Made by a program: the position numbers and the translations under genes. A model generated the notes under the pieces. It saw only the letters and a program-made list of their open reading frames with translations. It made no database searches and was not told the DNA's origin. A DNA stretch of 64,000 bases from positions 951,722,842-951,786,841 of the forward strand of contig CM062817.1 of NCBI GenBank assembly GCA_031772625.1. The letters are read 5' to 3'. Of the stretch, positions 1 to 13,172 are shown piece by piece. The stretch comes from Pinus tabuliformis. Taxonomy: Eukaryota > Streptophyta > Pinopsida > Pinales > Pinaceae. Positions within the stretch are counted from its first letter, which is position 1; each line of letters opens with the position of its first letter.

Positions 1-822
1 TGGAATTGTGTCGTAGATCTTAGGATTTCAGACACTAAAATGAGAAACTTAGGTCATAACCACATGGAGGAAATCTTGTGAGTGAGGTTTGAGCCCTCCA
101 ACCACATGCAGGTAGTGCCAAGGGTATGATTGGGATTTTACGTCACTAAAACAAAGTTCTAGCTCATCGATTGACCACATGTGGTGTTTCTTCAGCTCCT
201 AGGTGATCTGTGGTCCCTGTAGGATGTCAAGTTGTGATCAGTAAGTATCATTAGTAGGACCCACTTCATTAACTGGAGCTACAAGGTTGGTTCATGTCAT
301 AGTAACACTTTTCTTGACATTTACCTTGAGTTCTGGTAAAAGTAGGTAAATGTGGGGAGCAGGGAAAATTTTAAGGAGGGATAATTATTTTGAAGTTTAA
401 AAACATTGGCGAATCTCACTAGTCCCTAATAAAAAAACTATAAAATGTTTATTGATGTATTTGTAAAATTATTCAGACTTATAATGATTTTATATATAAT
501 CACTATATAATATTGGCAATTTTTAAGGTAAAATAATTTTATATTGTAAAATTTGGGCGAACAATTTTTATAAAATATGGAAAGTGGCGAATTGTTTTTC
601 TTGAAAAATCATGGAAAATTAGCCCACTTGCGAATATTAGCCCCTAAATTTTTCCATGGTGGGGAGTTGGCATTACATTAATGTTTTCTTTCCATTAGTT
701 ATCCATACTACTAGGTGTTCTGAGTAAGCATGGAAAAATATTTTTAAGGATATTTGTTAAGAGAATTTGCCCAAGGAGGCATATTGAAGACAAAGACATA
801 AAGGCGCCATGTTACAATAGTT
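1..822. other. Intergenic sequence, no gene recognised
   Basis: No convincing coding region or RNA gene is visible. The stretch becomes AT-rich after about 400. It is the left flank of the gypsy-type element that begins at 828, and its last five bases (823-827, gaatg) are the probable left target-site duplication. Confidence 0.6.
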
Positions 823-827
823 GAATG

Positions 828-2715
828 TGACAGGCCTCTAAATTAGACATCAATTAAGGTCCATGCCTCTAAATTAGACATAAATTAAGGTTCATTTGAC
901 CATCATTACCATATTAAACCTCTATTTTGCATTAGATAATGTGTTTTTAACTTTAATATATTCATTAGGAAGGTTTATGAATAATTTCATCTTTGTGCCT
1001 AATATTATTTATTTTGTGGAATATTATGGGAATATTGGGCAGATTATGAAGATTTGGAGGAGGAGATAATTTAGGGGCGTACTCCTTACTATAGGAGTAT
1101 TAATATTAAATAATAAATCAACAAGATGTTTTGGAATTATGGCACCTATTCTGGATCTCCAATGATTGAGAAAATCTAGGAATGTTTTCCCTGCCATTTA
1201 ATACAGATTCCTAGTATTGGGAACCAGATCCACTAATTAAGAGATTTTTTTGGGGGAAACTTCCTCCTTTCATGGGGAATGATTCGTAATATTTTTTTAT
1301 AAGTACCAAGTCGAATTTTCCTCTAGGTGTGAATTTTTATTAGTTTTGTTGTGGATATAACTCATATTTTTGTATCTCCATTGTCATTTCTTGGAGGGAT
1401 GTAATTGTATCGATGGAAATAATGAGGATTGGTGCCATGTTCAGCATCTAAATATTAGTTTCCTCCACATGAATCTGAGTTTCCTTGGTCTTGGTCGTCC
1501 CAGGAGCCTCAAATCCCTTTTTTATCATTTTATTTTCTTCTTTTCACTTCTTATTAACATGCATCTCTTGTTCTTGTCTTTTTTTTCTATTTCTTCATTT
1601 AGTATTAATGATTTATTGTTGTAGGATTGGGTTAAATGGTTTAAGTACGTTATTTTTTAGGATCACACGGATCATTTCATCATTGGAGCAACTTTGGATG
1701 TTCATAGTAATCATTGAGCTAATTGGATTAGTTTGCTTATTCCCAAATCTAGATTTCGGGAAGTCCTTTGTGGCAAATAACAGTAAATTTATGTGATTTT
1801 TTAGAGCATGATAATGAGCTTCAATCATGTTGTTTCCACTTGCATTAGATTATAGAAAAATATATTTAGTAAAAGAGATTACCCCATTCCATTTTCAGGT
1901 GATTAGGTTAGGCATTTGATAGATTCACTAGTTCACTAGTTCTCGAATTTCTAGATTTTAGATTGGTAGTTTTCTACTATTCTTTAGCATGGTTTAACAT
2001 AGATATTTTTTAGTGATTCCAATTGGAATGGTGACCTAAGACATCCTAATCGATGAAAAAATTTGTCCCATCCAATTTGGATTTGACTATCTTAGTCATT
2101 CGGTGAATTATAATTTCATGTAATAAATTTGTTGTTTCTTGTAGTAAGTACAAGATCTCTTGTAGCAACCTTCCAACATGTATATACTTGCCTAGATTCA
2201 CTAAAGAATATTGTTTATTGTCTCATAAGTTTGAATCAATATGATAGGCTCTAAATCAATGATTAGGGAAGACTACAGAAAAATTAGTACTTGCCTCTTT
2301 ACCCTTGCAAAAAATTTCAGCGATTTGGGCTAATGGATAGATTTATGAAATGGATAATACAATCATAATTTCCACATCCAATGAACTCTGTTAATGGATG
2401 TAAACTATTTGAAATGTAATGATTTATATTTACTTCATGATATTTGCTTTATGTAATTAGAATAGGTTTATCTCCTTGTATTTTCTTTCTTGCAATAGGT
2501 TAAGGTTTCCATTTCACGCATTTCATCTTCTACAATTAGTTTAGGATTTGATTTCATTACATGCACTCCATACATAATGATAGGTAAGGAATGAAACATT
2601 GTGTGTTGCACATATAGTGTCGATACCTCTTAAGTTTGTATGAACCCCAGGTTGATAATTAGAGTTAGTATCCTTGAGAGTTGCAACATTCTTGTTGCAA
2701 TACCGAGGCTCATCA
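828..2715 (+). repeat. 5' LTR of gypsy-type element
   Basis: 1888 bp, TG...CA termini. It aligns along its whole length with 7517-9385: the same order of landmarks is seen from the tandem phrase cctctaaattagacat near its start to ttgcaataccgaggctcatca at its end. The two copies have many point differences and small indels, so the insertion is old. The short ORFs at about 1370-1800 and 8123-8335 are the same LTR segment and not genes. Confidence 0.88.
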
Positions 2716-2720
2716 ATTTT

Positions 2721-2738
2721 TGGCGCCGTTGGCGGGAA
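2721..2738 (+). other. Primer-binding site, Asp-tRNA type
   Basis: The sequence tggcgccgttggcgggaa lies 5 nt inside the 5' LTR. It resembles the tRNA-Asp complement TGGCGCCGTTGCCGGGGA used by many plant gypsy elements of the Tat/Athila group, with a few mismatches. It fixes the + orientation of the element. Confidence 0.8.
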
Positions 2739-2979
2739 GGTGTCAAAGTATACATTGTTTTCTTCCCTATTTGATTCACATATTCTTACTTTTTCTATAA
2801 AAAAAATAACAATTTCATTACGCATATTTCATTTCAAAAACAGAAAATTGTATTGCATTAATGTTTTCATTCAATCATAAAAACAAAAATAATATCCAAC
2901 ACTAACCCACCCCCCATTTGATCACGTGGTGCAGTAAGACCCACATTGTCCGCCACGTTTTCAGGTAGAAGAAGAAGAG

Positions 2980-4490
2980 ATGGAAAATAAGGTAGAAGAA
3001 ATGGATCAAGATGATGACAATGTGGAAGATCCTCTTAGATTTCTCTTTCAAGATACTAATGCCAGTGTGCATATGAATAACATCCCTTCACCTTTCCTTC
3101 CCAATTTACATGGTATAATGTCAGAGGAATTTGGAAACCTTTCTTGTTGAATTTGAAATTATTTGTAGATCTTATGGTTACTTGTTAAACACTAAAAAAT
3201 TGAGATTGTTTCCAGAAACATTGAAGGATAGAGCTCTTAAATGGTTCATGAATTTATGGAATAATTCAATAAGATCATGGAATTATATGCAAAAGATATT
3301 TATAGAGAAATATAAAGATCATAATCTTAAATAAGAAATATTTAGAATGAATAAAAAATAATATGAGAACCTTGAGGATTTAATATAGAGGTTCATGTAC
3401 AATGTTAACAGGAGGAAACTACATTATTTAGGATTTGACACACTAAAAACCCTCTTACTTAGAAGAATTAGGGATGAGTGGATTGATATTCTTGATCTCA
3501 TGAGTAGAGGTGATTTATACCAATTATGATTCGAAGAAATTTGTGAAACATGCAAACACATATCAAGAGCAAGGGTAGGAGTAAGTCAATCAAATTCAAG
3601 ATTGGTAAGTCAAGCTAAACTTGGAAATTTGCTTGATATCTTTTAAATAGAAATTCTTAGCAATATAAGTGAACAAGTAGAAAATTTAAGAATACAAAAT
3701 GAGAAAAATTAAGATGTTGATATTTGTGTTGTCCATGCAAAATCACATGATGTCAAATATTTCCCCTCATTACGAAGCTTGGAGGAAGTTTACCAAGAGG
3801 ACAATGAAGCAAGTCAATTTCTAATGTAACAATGTTATGTAGCTCCAAGAGGACCATGGAAACCTATTGAACCTGATATTATGCAAGAGCCTAATTCAAA
3901 ATTTCAATCTTATGGACATCCATCTCAAAGTAATTGGAACACAACCTTTCTTTAGCAACCTTGGAGATCTCAACCCCAAAACCAATCTTGGCAACAAGGT
4001 TGGTCAGAACTTATGGCAACCGTCCACAATATCCTCAATATCCTCCATACCCAAATCCGTGTTATCCCTACCATACACCAACAACACAACCACAACCCCA
4101 ACCACATCCATCTCAAATATCCACTCCCACTTAACTACTTGTACTAGACAATGAAGTAGCTCATCCCACTTACAATGTTGAGGTACAATGATTCAAATAT
4201 CTCCTCTTGATCTACATGGTGTTCATCTTAGCTTAAGAACAATATCACAAAAATAGATTATCTTGATATCATTGCAGGATAACATGCAGAAAAAGAAGAC
4301 TCAAATGAGAAAACCAATGAATCATGGGTTACACTTGATGAAGAACAAACATCAAAATTAGAGATTGAGAAAACCCCCTCATGGTTACCATCAAATACTC
4401 CATGTATTCAAGATAACAATCAACAAATAGAGGAAGAATTCAAGGTCATGATAGAAAAGGACATGAAGAATGATCCAGATAAGCAAGCAA
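2980..4490 (+). pseudogene. Degenerate gypsy gag
   Basis: A Gag reading frame appears to begin at the ATG at 2980 (MENKVEEMDQDDD...). It is broken near 3130, resumes in another frame at about 3131-3334 with the Retrotrans_gag-like segment LKDRALKWFMNL, and continues through several stops. A later segment (FEEICETCKHISRARV, about 3530-3580) is typical of plant Tat/Athila Gag, and a proline/glutamine-rich stretch lies at about 4030-4134. Stops and frame changes make a full Gag impossible. No zinc knuckle or protease follows. The family call is from motif memory and is fairly secure; the lineage is less so. Confidence 0.7.
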
Positions 4491-7400
4491 ACTAAAGGCA
4501 TCAAAGTTATATTGATGTTTGGTTCGAGAAAAAAAACAAGATGGAGCATCACTCTCCTCTTCAACTGTGCTTGATATTTTCAAAGTCAAAGAATTTTGTC
4601 TCTGAAATTTAGGTGCATGTCAAATTATATATTTAAAGCCTACACATCATTTCATTTGTCATGTTGATGTGCACATGGCTCCATTAGAAGTATTCCTACA
4701 CTTGAAAATGATATTGTTTTTTCAAGTAGAGTAGGATAGGAAAAGAAATACAAAATGAAAAATAAGATAAAAAAATAAATCTCAAGTGAAAACGTCCTTT
4801 GAGGTGGGTGAGATTGGCTCATTAATTGAAATCCTTGATGAGGTAGTCAATGCGTTGGAAAAAAGAGAAAAAGAAAAGATCCTAGGTGAAAAACACCTTT
4901 GAGGTGGCTAGGCAAACCTACTAGTTGAAAAACTCATTGAAGCTGATAGTTGGCATAGAATAAAAAAAGAGAGGAGAAAATAAAAAAAAATTCCTCCATG
5001 TATCTCTTTGATGAATGCAGGCATTGTCCGACATCTGCAAGGAACAAAAACAAGTTGGCACAAAAAAAAGAAGAAATAAGTGGTAAAAATTCTAGTTAAA
5101 GAAAGTCAAACTTGGAAATTCACCTCCTTTTCTCAAATGCTCCAGAAGGACGAAGGCCATGACAATCCCTCACTGTCATCTATTTCCACCTTCCAAACAC
5201 CATTTCCAACCTTTTCCCATTTATTTTCCTTGTTTTCCGAAAATACTACAGGAAGGCCCTCTTTTACTACAAGAAACAAAAATAGAGCAAAAATTTATCT
5301 CTATCATATATTCAAAACCATACATCCATTTTCCATGTTGTTTCAGGTGGAGATGCATATGGTTGATAGTAACATGCGCAAGAAATTTCAGCAAATTTGA
5401 GTGCACATTTTTTGAGAAATCAACATCCATTACCTACAACCATTTTTAAATTTTCTCAATATTCATGCATCCATTTGCAAATATGTTTCGTGGGGAGATG
5501 CATATGGATGATGGTAACATGCACAATAAATTTCAGAAAATTCAAGTGCATAGTTTTCGACAAATCAACCTCCATCATCTACAACCATTTTTGAATTTTC
5601 TCGATATTCATGAAGCCAATTACAAAGGTTTTTAATGGGGAGGTGCATAAGGGTGATGGAAACATGCTGAGAAGATGTTAAGTCAATCAATTATATCATT
5701 TGGGAGATATGGGTTTAAATACGTTGCTACAGGGTTTCCTGTAGTACTATAGGATGTCCTAGTTTACTGCAGGAAACACACTGAAAGCTATAGGGAGGTA
5801 TGGAAGGTGAAATAAAGTGTTGGAAAGGTGTCTAATGGTGGAATAAGGTATAAGCAAGGTGAACATCATTCATTGACAAGCCCCACACTCCAACAAGGCC
5901 GTATTTGATGAACATATCTTGCTCATGGTAATTGGAAGACAAATGTTTAGAATCATCAAGCTATGAAAACCTGTGTAGAATAAAACAAAGGAAATTATCA
6001 CCTAGAGAGGACCTTGGATCGATCATCAACTTAGTAGTAGCATGCATGTCTCTCTAACAACCATTAGGTAGGTACATGTATGCAATATTATTGACCTTTT
6101 CTCGCCGCATATTATAGTTAGAAAGTTGTTGTCAATGCATGGGAGATGAAGTCTTATAATCTAAGGATGGGTCAGCGGTTTCAGCCACCTATAGCTAGTT
6201 AATTGCAACTCACTCCTTCACTCATGCAATGTGGAAACCCAAAGTAAGAACGGTGGTGATTTCAACGAATGGGGACAACAGTTAAAAGAGGAAATTTGTG
6301 AAAAATCCAAGTCACCAAAGCACTCCAATCCCTCCATTCTCTTCATATCCACTATCTATCCGTCATTCATCCATCCCATTTCATAAGAGAAAAATACTAT
6401 TTTTTGAGAAGAGACCCTACACTATGTCTCACACTGAAAATTTCTTGAAAAAACACATAGAGCACATCCTCTCCATTTTCACAAACCTACACTACTCCCT
6501 CTAAGCCCTAGAATCATCCTCCAACCCCTCTACATCATTTCTCATTACTGCCATACAATTAGAATATCCTGAAAGATAAGGAATGACTGCTACCAGATGG
6601 TAGAATGTTGCTACAAGAAGGAAGAAAGAAACAAATTGTGCTAAACCAAAAAATCATAGTGCCTAAGAGAGACCTAATTAAAACATAGAACTCCAAGGCC
6701 ATTAGGCAATCATCTAGGCCACATAATAGAATAGGAATGCAACAAAAGCAAAGAAGGCATTCACCATCAAAATAAAACTCAAAATGCAGTCATGAAAAGA
6801 GGCTTTGCAAGAGGTCTCTAATCTCTTTCTAGTTTTTTTCCAAGGCCTAAAAATGTTATAGAAAGGGGAGAGAGGTATGGAATTCAAGTTGAAGGCCTGC
6901 CATAGGCTGAGACTATCATTTATGCTGAAACTAGGTTTAAACAAGATGCTATAGGGTTTCTTTTATTTACTACAGGCTTCTACATGGTTTCGTGTAGTTA
7001 CTACAATAATTACTACAAGATGTCCTAGTTCTCATCTAAAGGTGTTTTGAAGGTTTCAAAGGTGTCCAAATGGTTGAAAAAGGTAGTATAAATTTGGAAA
7101 AGGATGTGGAAGACCTTGCCAAATTGGAAAATATTTAAGAATCCATCTTGAATAAGGGGAAGAGTGTAGGCTACTAGTCTCAAGAAACACCGTGATTTTT
7201 TATATGAAATTTTTTTTGGAAAAATGAGTGAAAATGGAATGAAGGTTTCGAGGGAGATGATATAAATGAAATGGATCTACAACCAACAAATTTCACTTGC
7301 AAAGAGGAAAATTATGGTTTTTTGCTTGAAAGACTGTTAAACAATCATGAAAAGAACAAATAAATTTTTGTTCTTGCCCTTGCAGAACTTATAGCCAAGA

Positions 7401-7516
7401 TTCTTAAGAGGAATGATTGAGGAGTGCACAAGAGATAGGCCATTAGGGCCATGAATGAGGCACAATGAGTTCACTAAGTTTCTCAAAGGACGAACAACAC
7501 TTTCAGTAGGGGGATA
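4491..7516 (+). other. Non-coding interior of the gypsy-type element
   Basis: Three kilobases between the gag remains and the 3' LTR with no recognisable pol domain on either strand. It contains a loose repeat around 4780-4920 (two versions of a phrase with cctttgaggtgg), the 145-bp tandem repeat listed separately, and the polypurine tract agtaggggga (7505-7514). Short ORFs here, such as 5080-5400 and 6714-6944, have no family resemblance and low-complexity composition. Confidence 0.6.
5300..5675 (+). repeat. Tandem repeat, 145-bp period, about 2.5 copies
   Basis: The landmark gagatgcatatgg (with variants) recurs at 5350, 5495 and 5640, exactly 145 bp apart each time. Each is followed by a version of taacatgc...aaatttcag and by a version of caaccatttttgaattttctc. 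Tandem repeats between the coding part and the 3' LTR are common in Tat-lineage gypsy elements. Confidence 0.8.
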
Positions 7517-9385
7517 TGATGGGCCTCTAAATTAGACATAAATTAAGACCCATGCCTCTAAATTAGACATAAATTAAGGCTCATATGACCATCCGTCAAG
7601 AGATTAAACCTCTCTTTTTGAATTACATAATTTATTTTTAACTTTGATATGTTCATTAGGAAGGTTTATGGATAATTGTATATTTGTGCCTAATATTATT
7701 TATTTTTGTGGAATATTGTGAGAATATTGGGAAGATTATGAAGAATTGGAGGAGGAGATAATTTAGGGACCTGATCCCTACTACATGAGAATCAATATCA
7801 AATAATAAATCAACAAGATATTATGGAATTATGGCACAAATTCTGGAGCTCCAATGATTGAGAAAATCTAGGAAAGTGTTCCCTTCCATTTAATGCAAAT
7901 TCCTAGTATTGGGAACAAGATCCACTAATCAAGGGATTTTCGTGTGGAAAGCTTCCTCGTTTCATGGGGAATGATTCCTAATCATCTTTTATAAGTACCA
8001 AGTCGAGTTTTCCTCTAGGTGTGGATTTTTATTAGTCTTCTTGTGGTGAGAACTCGTATTTTTGTAGCTCCACTGTCATTTCTTGCAGAGATGCAAATTG
8101 CATCAATGGAAATAATGAAGATATGCACCATGTTCATCTTCTAAATCTTGGTGTCCTTCATAAGACTTTGAATTTTGTTGGGATTGTGAATCCTAGGAGC
8201 CTCAAAGTCCTTTTCTATAATTTTTTTTTCTTCTTTTCACTTCTTATTCCTATAAATCTTTTGTTCTTGTTTTTTTTTCTATTTTTGCATTTTGTATTAA
8301 TGATTTATTGTTGTAGGTTTGGGATAAATGGTTGAAGTAAGTTTTTTTAGGATTAAAAGCATCATTTCATCATTTTAAAAACTTTTAAGGTCATTGTAAT
8401 CATTTAGCTACTTGGATTAGTTTGCTTATTCCCAAATTTAGATTTCTCGAAGTCCCTTGTGGAAACTAAAAATAAATATATACTATTTTTTAGAGTGTGC
8501 TAACGAGATTCAATCGAGTTTATTCCACACGATTTAGGTCACAAAAAAATCTATTTAATAATAAAAATTATCCCTTTTAATTTGAATTTGATTAGGTTAT
8601 GCATTTGATAGATTTAGTAGCTCACTAGTTCTCCAATTTCTAGATTTTAGACTAGTAATTTTCTGTTATTTTTTAGCATGCGTTAACAGAAGTATTTTTG
8701 AGTGATTCGACTTGGAATGGATACATAACACATACTAGTCAATAAAAAACATTGTCCCATATAGTTTGTATTTTATTTTCTTGGTTATTAGTTGAATTAT
8801 AGTTTCCTATAGTAACGACAGAATCTCTTGTAGCAGCCATGCAACATGTATATATTTGCCCATATTTTCTTAAGAAGCTTCGTTATTGTCCCTTAGGGTT
8901 GAATCAATACCTCTAGGCTATAAATAAATGACTAGGGAAGACTAAAGAAAACTTAGCACTTGCCCCTTTAACCACACAAAACATTTTAGTGATTTGGGCT
9001 AATCGACAGATTTATGAAATGGATAATACAATGATAATTACCACATCCAATGAACTCTGTTAATGGATATAAAATCTTTGAAATGTAATGATTGACATTT
9101 ACTTCATGAGATTTACTTTATTTAATTAGAATATGTTTCTTTCGTTGCATTTTATTTCTTGCAATAGGTTAAGGTTTCCATTTCGTGCATTTCATTTTTT
9201 GCAATTAGTTTAGGATTTGATTTCATTACATGCACTTTATTATAGCATGACATCAAAGGAGTGACACATTTTATGCTACACATATAGTGTTAATACCTAT
9301 TAAGTTTGTATGAACCCCAAGTTGATAATTAAAGTTGGTATCCTTGAGATTTGCAACATTCTTGTTGCAATACCGAGGCTCATCA
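7517..9385 (+). repeat. 3' LTR of gypsy-type element
   Basis: 1869 bp; partner of the repeat at 828-2715. It starts tgatgggcctc directly after the purine tract and ends gctcatca. It is followed by gaagg, the probable right target-site duplication. Confidence 0.88.
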
Positions 9386-9390
9386 GAAGG

Positions 9391-11263
9391 AATGTTGGAT
9401 CTTGATGATCAAAGTGACTCACGAAGACTGCATAATCTCTCTAGACCATTTGGAGGGAGAAAAAAGATACAATGAAAGACCTATTATAAGTGTTGAATAC
9501 ATAGTCGCAGTGTCATCACTTCTCAAAGAACTTCATGTTACAAGTCACTGGTGTCAAAGTCATCAATGTCAAATGACTCGCCTTTTTGTTGTCACATGAT
9601 GATGTGGAAATGATGATGTAGCTTTGGAAAATATTGTAAATGTAAATGTGTGGAAGTTTAAGAGTCATATATTGACAAAAGAGCCATGAGGGTAATTCAA
9701 GGTGAGTGGAGATATGGAAGGTAATCCCTCTTTTTATAAAATAAGCCTCATTACTCAAGTAAAGGATGTTTCACCTTGGCTTCTCCAACCAGCCATTTGA
9801 GAGAAACATTTTTCTTTTAGGGAGAAAGTAATGGATTAATGCACCATTATTGGAGCTAGTGTTGTCTCATTATAACCATGTATCTTATAACTTTCACCTA
9901 ATAATTAAGGGAGAAATCTACTCTGTGCCCCCGATCCATGACTTGCGAATAATCACAATTTTCATATGGCAGTTGCAACCATTCAAAAACCTAACTGATT
10001 CTTGGTGGCAACTGATTCAATTACATCGACATATTAATAAATAATAAATTTTATATTATTAACTCCATGTTGCTTAGTTCTAGGGATAGGGATATTAAAT
10101 TATCCCACCCTAAATATAATACCTTCCTCGAAGTTCATCTCTTCTTCCTTTTGTCATTATTATATTTTTTCCCATTCTTTATCTCCCACTAAGACTCTCT
10201 TGTTTAATGAGATTTCTTTTATCTCTCATAATATTCTCTTTAGATAATTTTTCAATCATGGATTATATATGCATTCATGATAGTTTTGTAACCAATACAA
10301 CCAAAAGGGGATCTTTCCCCTACAAAATGAAGGATTTCATTTTTCTAGAAATACCAATAAGTAAAACAATAATGTTTTACCGATAATCATAAACATTTAA
10401 AACTACAAAATTATTCAATTTTACTATAAATCTTCTAGCCATTGTTCAATTTCTAAAAACCATAAGAAAAATATTTATGAAACTTATTGTTACTTGCCAA
10501 TAATATAGGAAACCATGGCCACTTCACAAAATAATTTAATTACAGCTAGTTTATCAATTGTGGCAAGCACTCTAAGAGTGATTTACCACCCAGAGAACAA
10601 GAACCTTGGGTGGCTTGTCAGCCTCCATGGAAGGCACCTCGTGGCATGTAACAAACAAATCCAATTAGTATCTCTCAATCATAGTCACATTATAATATAT
10701 CAATTATTTATGCCATTTCAGGTGATGTTTCTAACTATCCACCATTTATTAGAGTACCTCCACAAGTATGCATCAAGGCCTATGAAGTACTTCATAAAAC
10801 CATACTTCAAGGCCTATGACCCTACCCATTGTTTATATTCAACATTCAAAGGGAGTTATTTTATTGTATTTTCAGACATGCTATTTTCCTCTTCAAGGAC
10901 AACCCCTACTTTTCTACATTCTTTCACTATCACAAAAAACAATGCAAGCAATCATTCTTTCATACAAACAAGGCATTGTTACTCTCATAATTTTTCTTTC
11001 AATGTACCATTCAAAATTATCATAAAATTATGCACACAAAAGCTAGTACTTAATCCATACTATTTACAGTGCGAGTGTTCAAACTTATAATAAATGTAAC
11101 ACAGTTTCTAACCATATTTAATCAATCATAAGGACTCAAATGCCATCAACATCATTATTACTCAAGAATTCATTAAAACTATAATTCATCAACACTCTCA
11201 TGCATTTCATATTAAATGAAATCAACTAAATAAATCATCATGGAATTTCATACCTAAGATTAT
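9391..11263. other. Sequence between two retroelements, no gene recognised
   Basis: AT-rich sequence with no recognisable domain. An ATG-initiated 191-codon ORF (10515-11090, +) is open, but its composition is low-complexity-like and rich in S, H, F, I and L, with no motif I recognise. It may be chance or a remnant. The last bases (attat, 11259-11263) are the left TSD of the copia element that follows; the other flank resumes at 20168. Confidence 0.5.
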
Positions 11264-12188
11264 TGTAGAATTTCCCATTATAGATCAACAAATTATGCAA
11301 TATACTAAAGAAAAATACTTGATTTACTTCTACAAACAAACTTGCAGAACATTAAAATATTTTGAGCAAGATCAAATAGAACACATATAACAGAGAATGA
11401 CGAATGAATCACACATGAGCACAAAAGAATACTCTGGGAAAAGCCTCAGCGAAAAACTCCGATCTCTGTATTATCATACAAGTGGAAATATGTCTGGATT
11501 ACAAAGAGCTTTAGCTCACAAGCTATCCTTCTCTCAGTATAATCCCTCAATGCTACTCATAGACTGAATAGACATAACATATGCCTTCCCTCAATCCTCC
11601 AAGCCTCCTATCAGTTTTTCATGGCTCCTCTGGCTTCCACCTATGTGAATTGACCTCTCGCACAACTCACCAAACTCAAAAGTAACTGCACAGTCTCCAA
11701 GGAATGAATTCCTTTTGCATGCAAGAGATATCCTCAATGGAATATTCCTGCAACTTATGGTACACTATCCCATCATCTAATCTCAACTGGGTCTCTAACT
11801 AAACTGACATGCATGAGTTATTTATGAGAGAATATTTAGTTATCTGAAGTGCAGTAGTTACATGCATGCATGCATTAACTAGCTGAGCTCACAATCAATT
11901 CCACAAACTATTGGAACTAATCTAACTAGAGTTAACTCAATTAACTGAGATAACTAATTACAACTCAAAGTACAACTCATCCTGATCTCCTAGATCAAGG
12001 GATAACTTCCTCAATCAAAGGGAAACTTGTTGCATGTCTTCACATAGACTTCATGTTTTATTTTCTCCAACTAATTAGCTTAAGATGAATTAATTAATTA
12101 TTTTTCAAATAGTTGCTAAGATCAAATTTGATGATTTGTTTTAGAATAAAATTTAGAACCTAGAGGAGTAGCAGAGAGGAGGAGAACA

Positions 12189-13136
12189 ATGGTGAGCGGA
12201 TCAGGAATCTGCGCGAAGGAGGTGGTGGTGGATGAGCGCCACCATATGCTTGGCCGCCTCGCTTCTATACTGGCCAAGGAGCTTCTCCATGGTCAGCGAG
12301 TGGTATACATTTCTTCGCTCGCCCTTCTCAAAATGCCCAAACACGGTTTTCATCCCAACGAGTACTCCTTTGGCAGCATTCTTCCAGCCTGCTCGGATCT
12401 AGCTGCGGTGAAGGAAATCCAGGGACAAATAGCTACTGGTGGATTTGAACAAAACGTCATCCTGGAGAATTCCCTCGTGGAAATCTTCGCAAAATGTGGG
12501 AGCATTGAGAATGCACGTCATGCGTTTGACAAAATACCTCAACCAGACGTTGTCTCCTGGATGACTTTGATTGCAGGATATTTACAGAATGGGTGTGTTG
12601 GTGAAGCCCTGGATCTCTTTCAGACAATTCCCCAGAGAACTGGGTTCTCTTGGACAGCCACAATCTCAGGATATGTGCAAAATGGCCATGGTGGAGAGGC
12701 ACTGGAACTTTTTCGGCAAATGCAGCTTACAGGTGGCATGGAGATCCATGAACAGGCCACTAACAGTGGGCTTCTTCAGTATGATGTCTTTGTGGAGAAT
12801 GCCCTTGAAGAGTATGGAAAATTTGGCAGCATAGGGAATGCATGCATTGTGTTTGGTAAAATTCGCCAGCGAAATGTTATTTCCTGGACGGTAATGATGG
12901 CTGGATTTGCAAAAAATGGATGTATCGATGAGGCTTTCAAACTGTTTCAGGAAATGCCTGTGAAAAATGTGATTTCTTGGACAGTGCTAATAGCTGGATG
13001 TGCTGACAAGGCTAAAAGGAAAAATGCTTCCGGGCTCTGCGACGTGGGTTCCTATTCGGCGGACATGGCTTCCTCGAATTCGAAAAGTAAAACCCTGCAA
13101 AGGGAAGGCGAGAAGAAGCAAAGGCGGCAGAGGTAG
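12189..13136 (+). CDS. Chimeric ORF: ribosomal protein L13a N-terminus fused to PPR repeats (retroposed)
   Basis: 315 codons from an ATG. Residues 1-39 (starting [10 protein letters not shown], with [16 protein letters not shown]) match the highly conserved start of plant 60S ribosomal protein L13a. The match ends abruptly after GQRVV. Residues about 50-275 are PLS-type pentatricopeptide repeats (recurring VISWT-like and NGxxxEAxxLFxxM motifs, and AKCGSIENA), the organelle RNA-binding class. Both ends of the PPR part are missing: no targeting peptide, no E/DYW tail. The last ~40 residues are low-complexity, basic and come from the LINE leader. The frame is open across both joins, but neither parental function is likely to survive. 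Expression is unknown. Confidence 0.8.
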   Translation: MVSGSGICAKEVVVDERHHMLGRLASILAKELLHGQRVVYISSLALLKMPKHGFHPNEYSFGSILPACSDLAAVKEIQGQIATGGFEQNVILENSLVEIFAKCGSIENARHAFDKIPQPDVVSWMTLIAGYLQNGCVGEALDLFQTIPQRTGFSWTATISGYVQNGHGGEALELFRQMQLTGGMEIHEQATNSGLLQYDVFVENALEEYGKFGSIGNACIVFGKIRQRNVISWTVMMAGFAKNGCIDEAFKLFQEMPVKNVISWTVLIAGCADKAKRKNASGLCDVGSYSADMASSNSKSKTLQREGEKKQRRQR

Positions 13137-13172
13137 CAACACCAGCCATCGCAAGCGAAACGCCACAGAGAC

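Larger units (their letters stand above)
828..9385 (+). mobile_element. Non-autonomous Ty3/gypsy element (Tat/Athila-like) with 1.9-kb LTRs and gag only
   Basis: Two long direct repeats (828-2715 and 7517-9385) begin TGA and end CATCA. They enclose 4.8 kb. Just inside the left repeat is an Asp-tRNA type primer-binding site, and just before the right repeat is a purine tract (agtaggggga, 7505-7514). The flanking pentamers gaatg (823-827) and gaagg (9386-9390) match at 4 of 5 positions, as expected for an aged TSD. The interior holds a frameshifted gag but no recognisable protease, reverse transcriptase, RNase H or integrase, so movement would need enzymes from a relative. This is a LARD-like organisation; the Tat/Athila assignment rests on PBS type and gag character. 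Confidence 0.85.

Noticed and set aside
5300-5675. CRISPR-like or regulatory repeat array
   Set aside because: Whole 145-bp units repeat without short conserved repeats and unique spacers, and the genome is a plant's.
828-9385. Segmental duplication of 1.9 kb
   Set aside because: TG...CA ends, primer-binding site, purine tract and near-matching TSD show the repeats are LTRs.
10515-11090. 191-codon ATG-initiated ORF as a novel gene
   Set aside because: No recognisable motif, AT-rich low-complexity composition and no supporting context between two retroelements; mentioned only as an open frame.
12189-13136. A functional host PPR gene or L13a gene
   Set aside because: L13a is cut after 39 residues, PPR lacks both ends, and the whole lies within one TSD-flanked poly(A) insertion.
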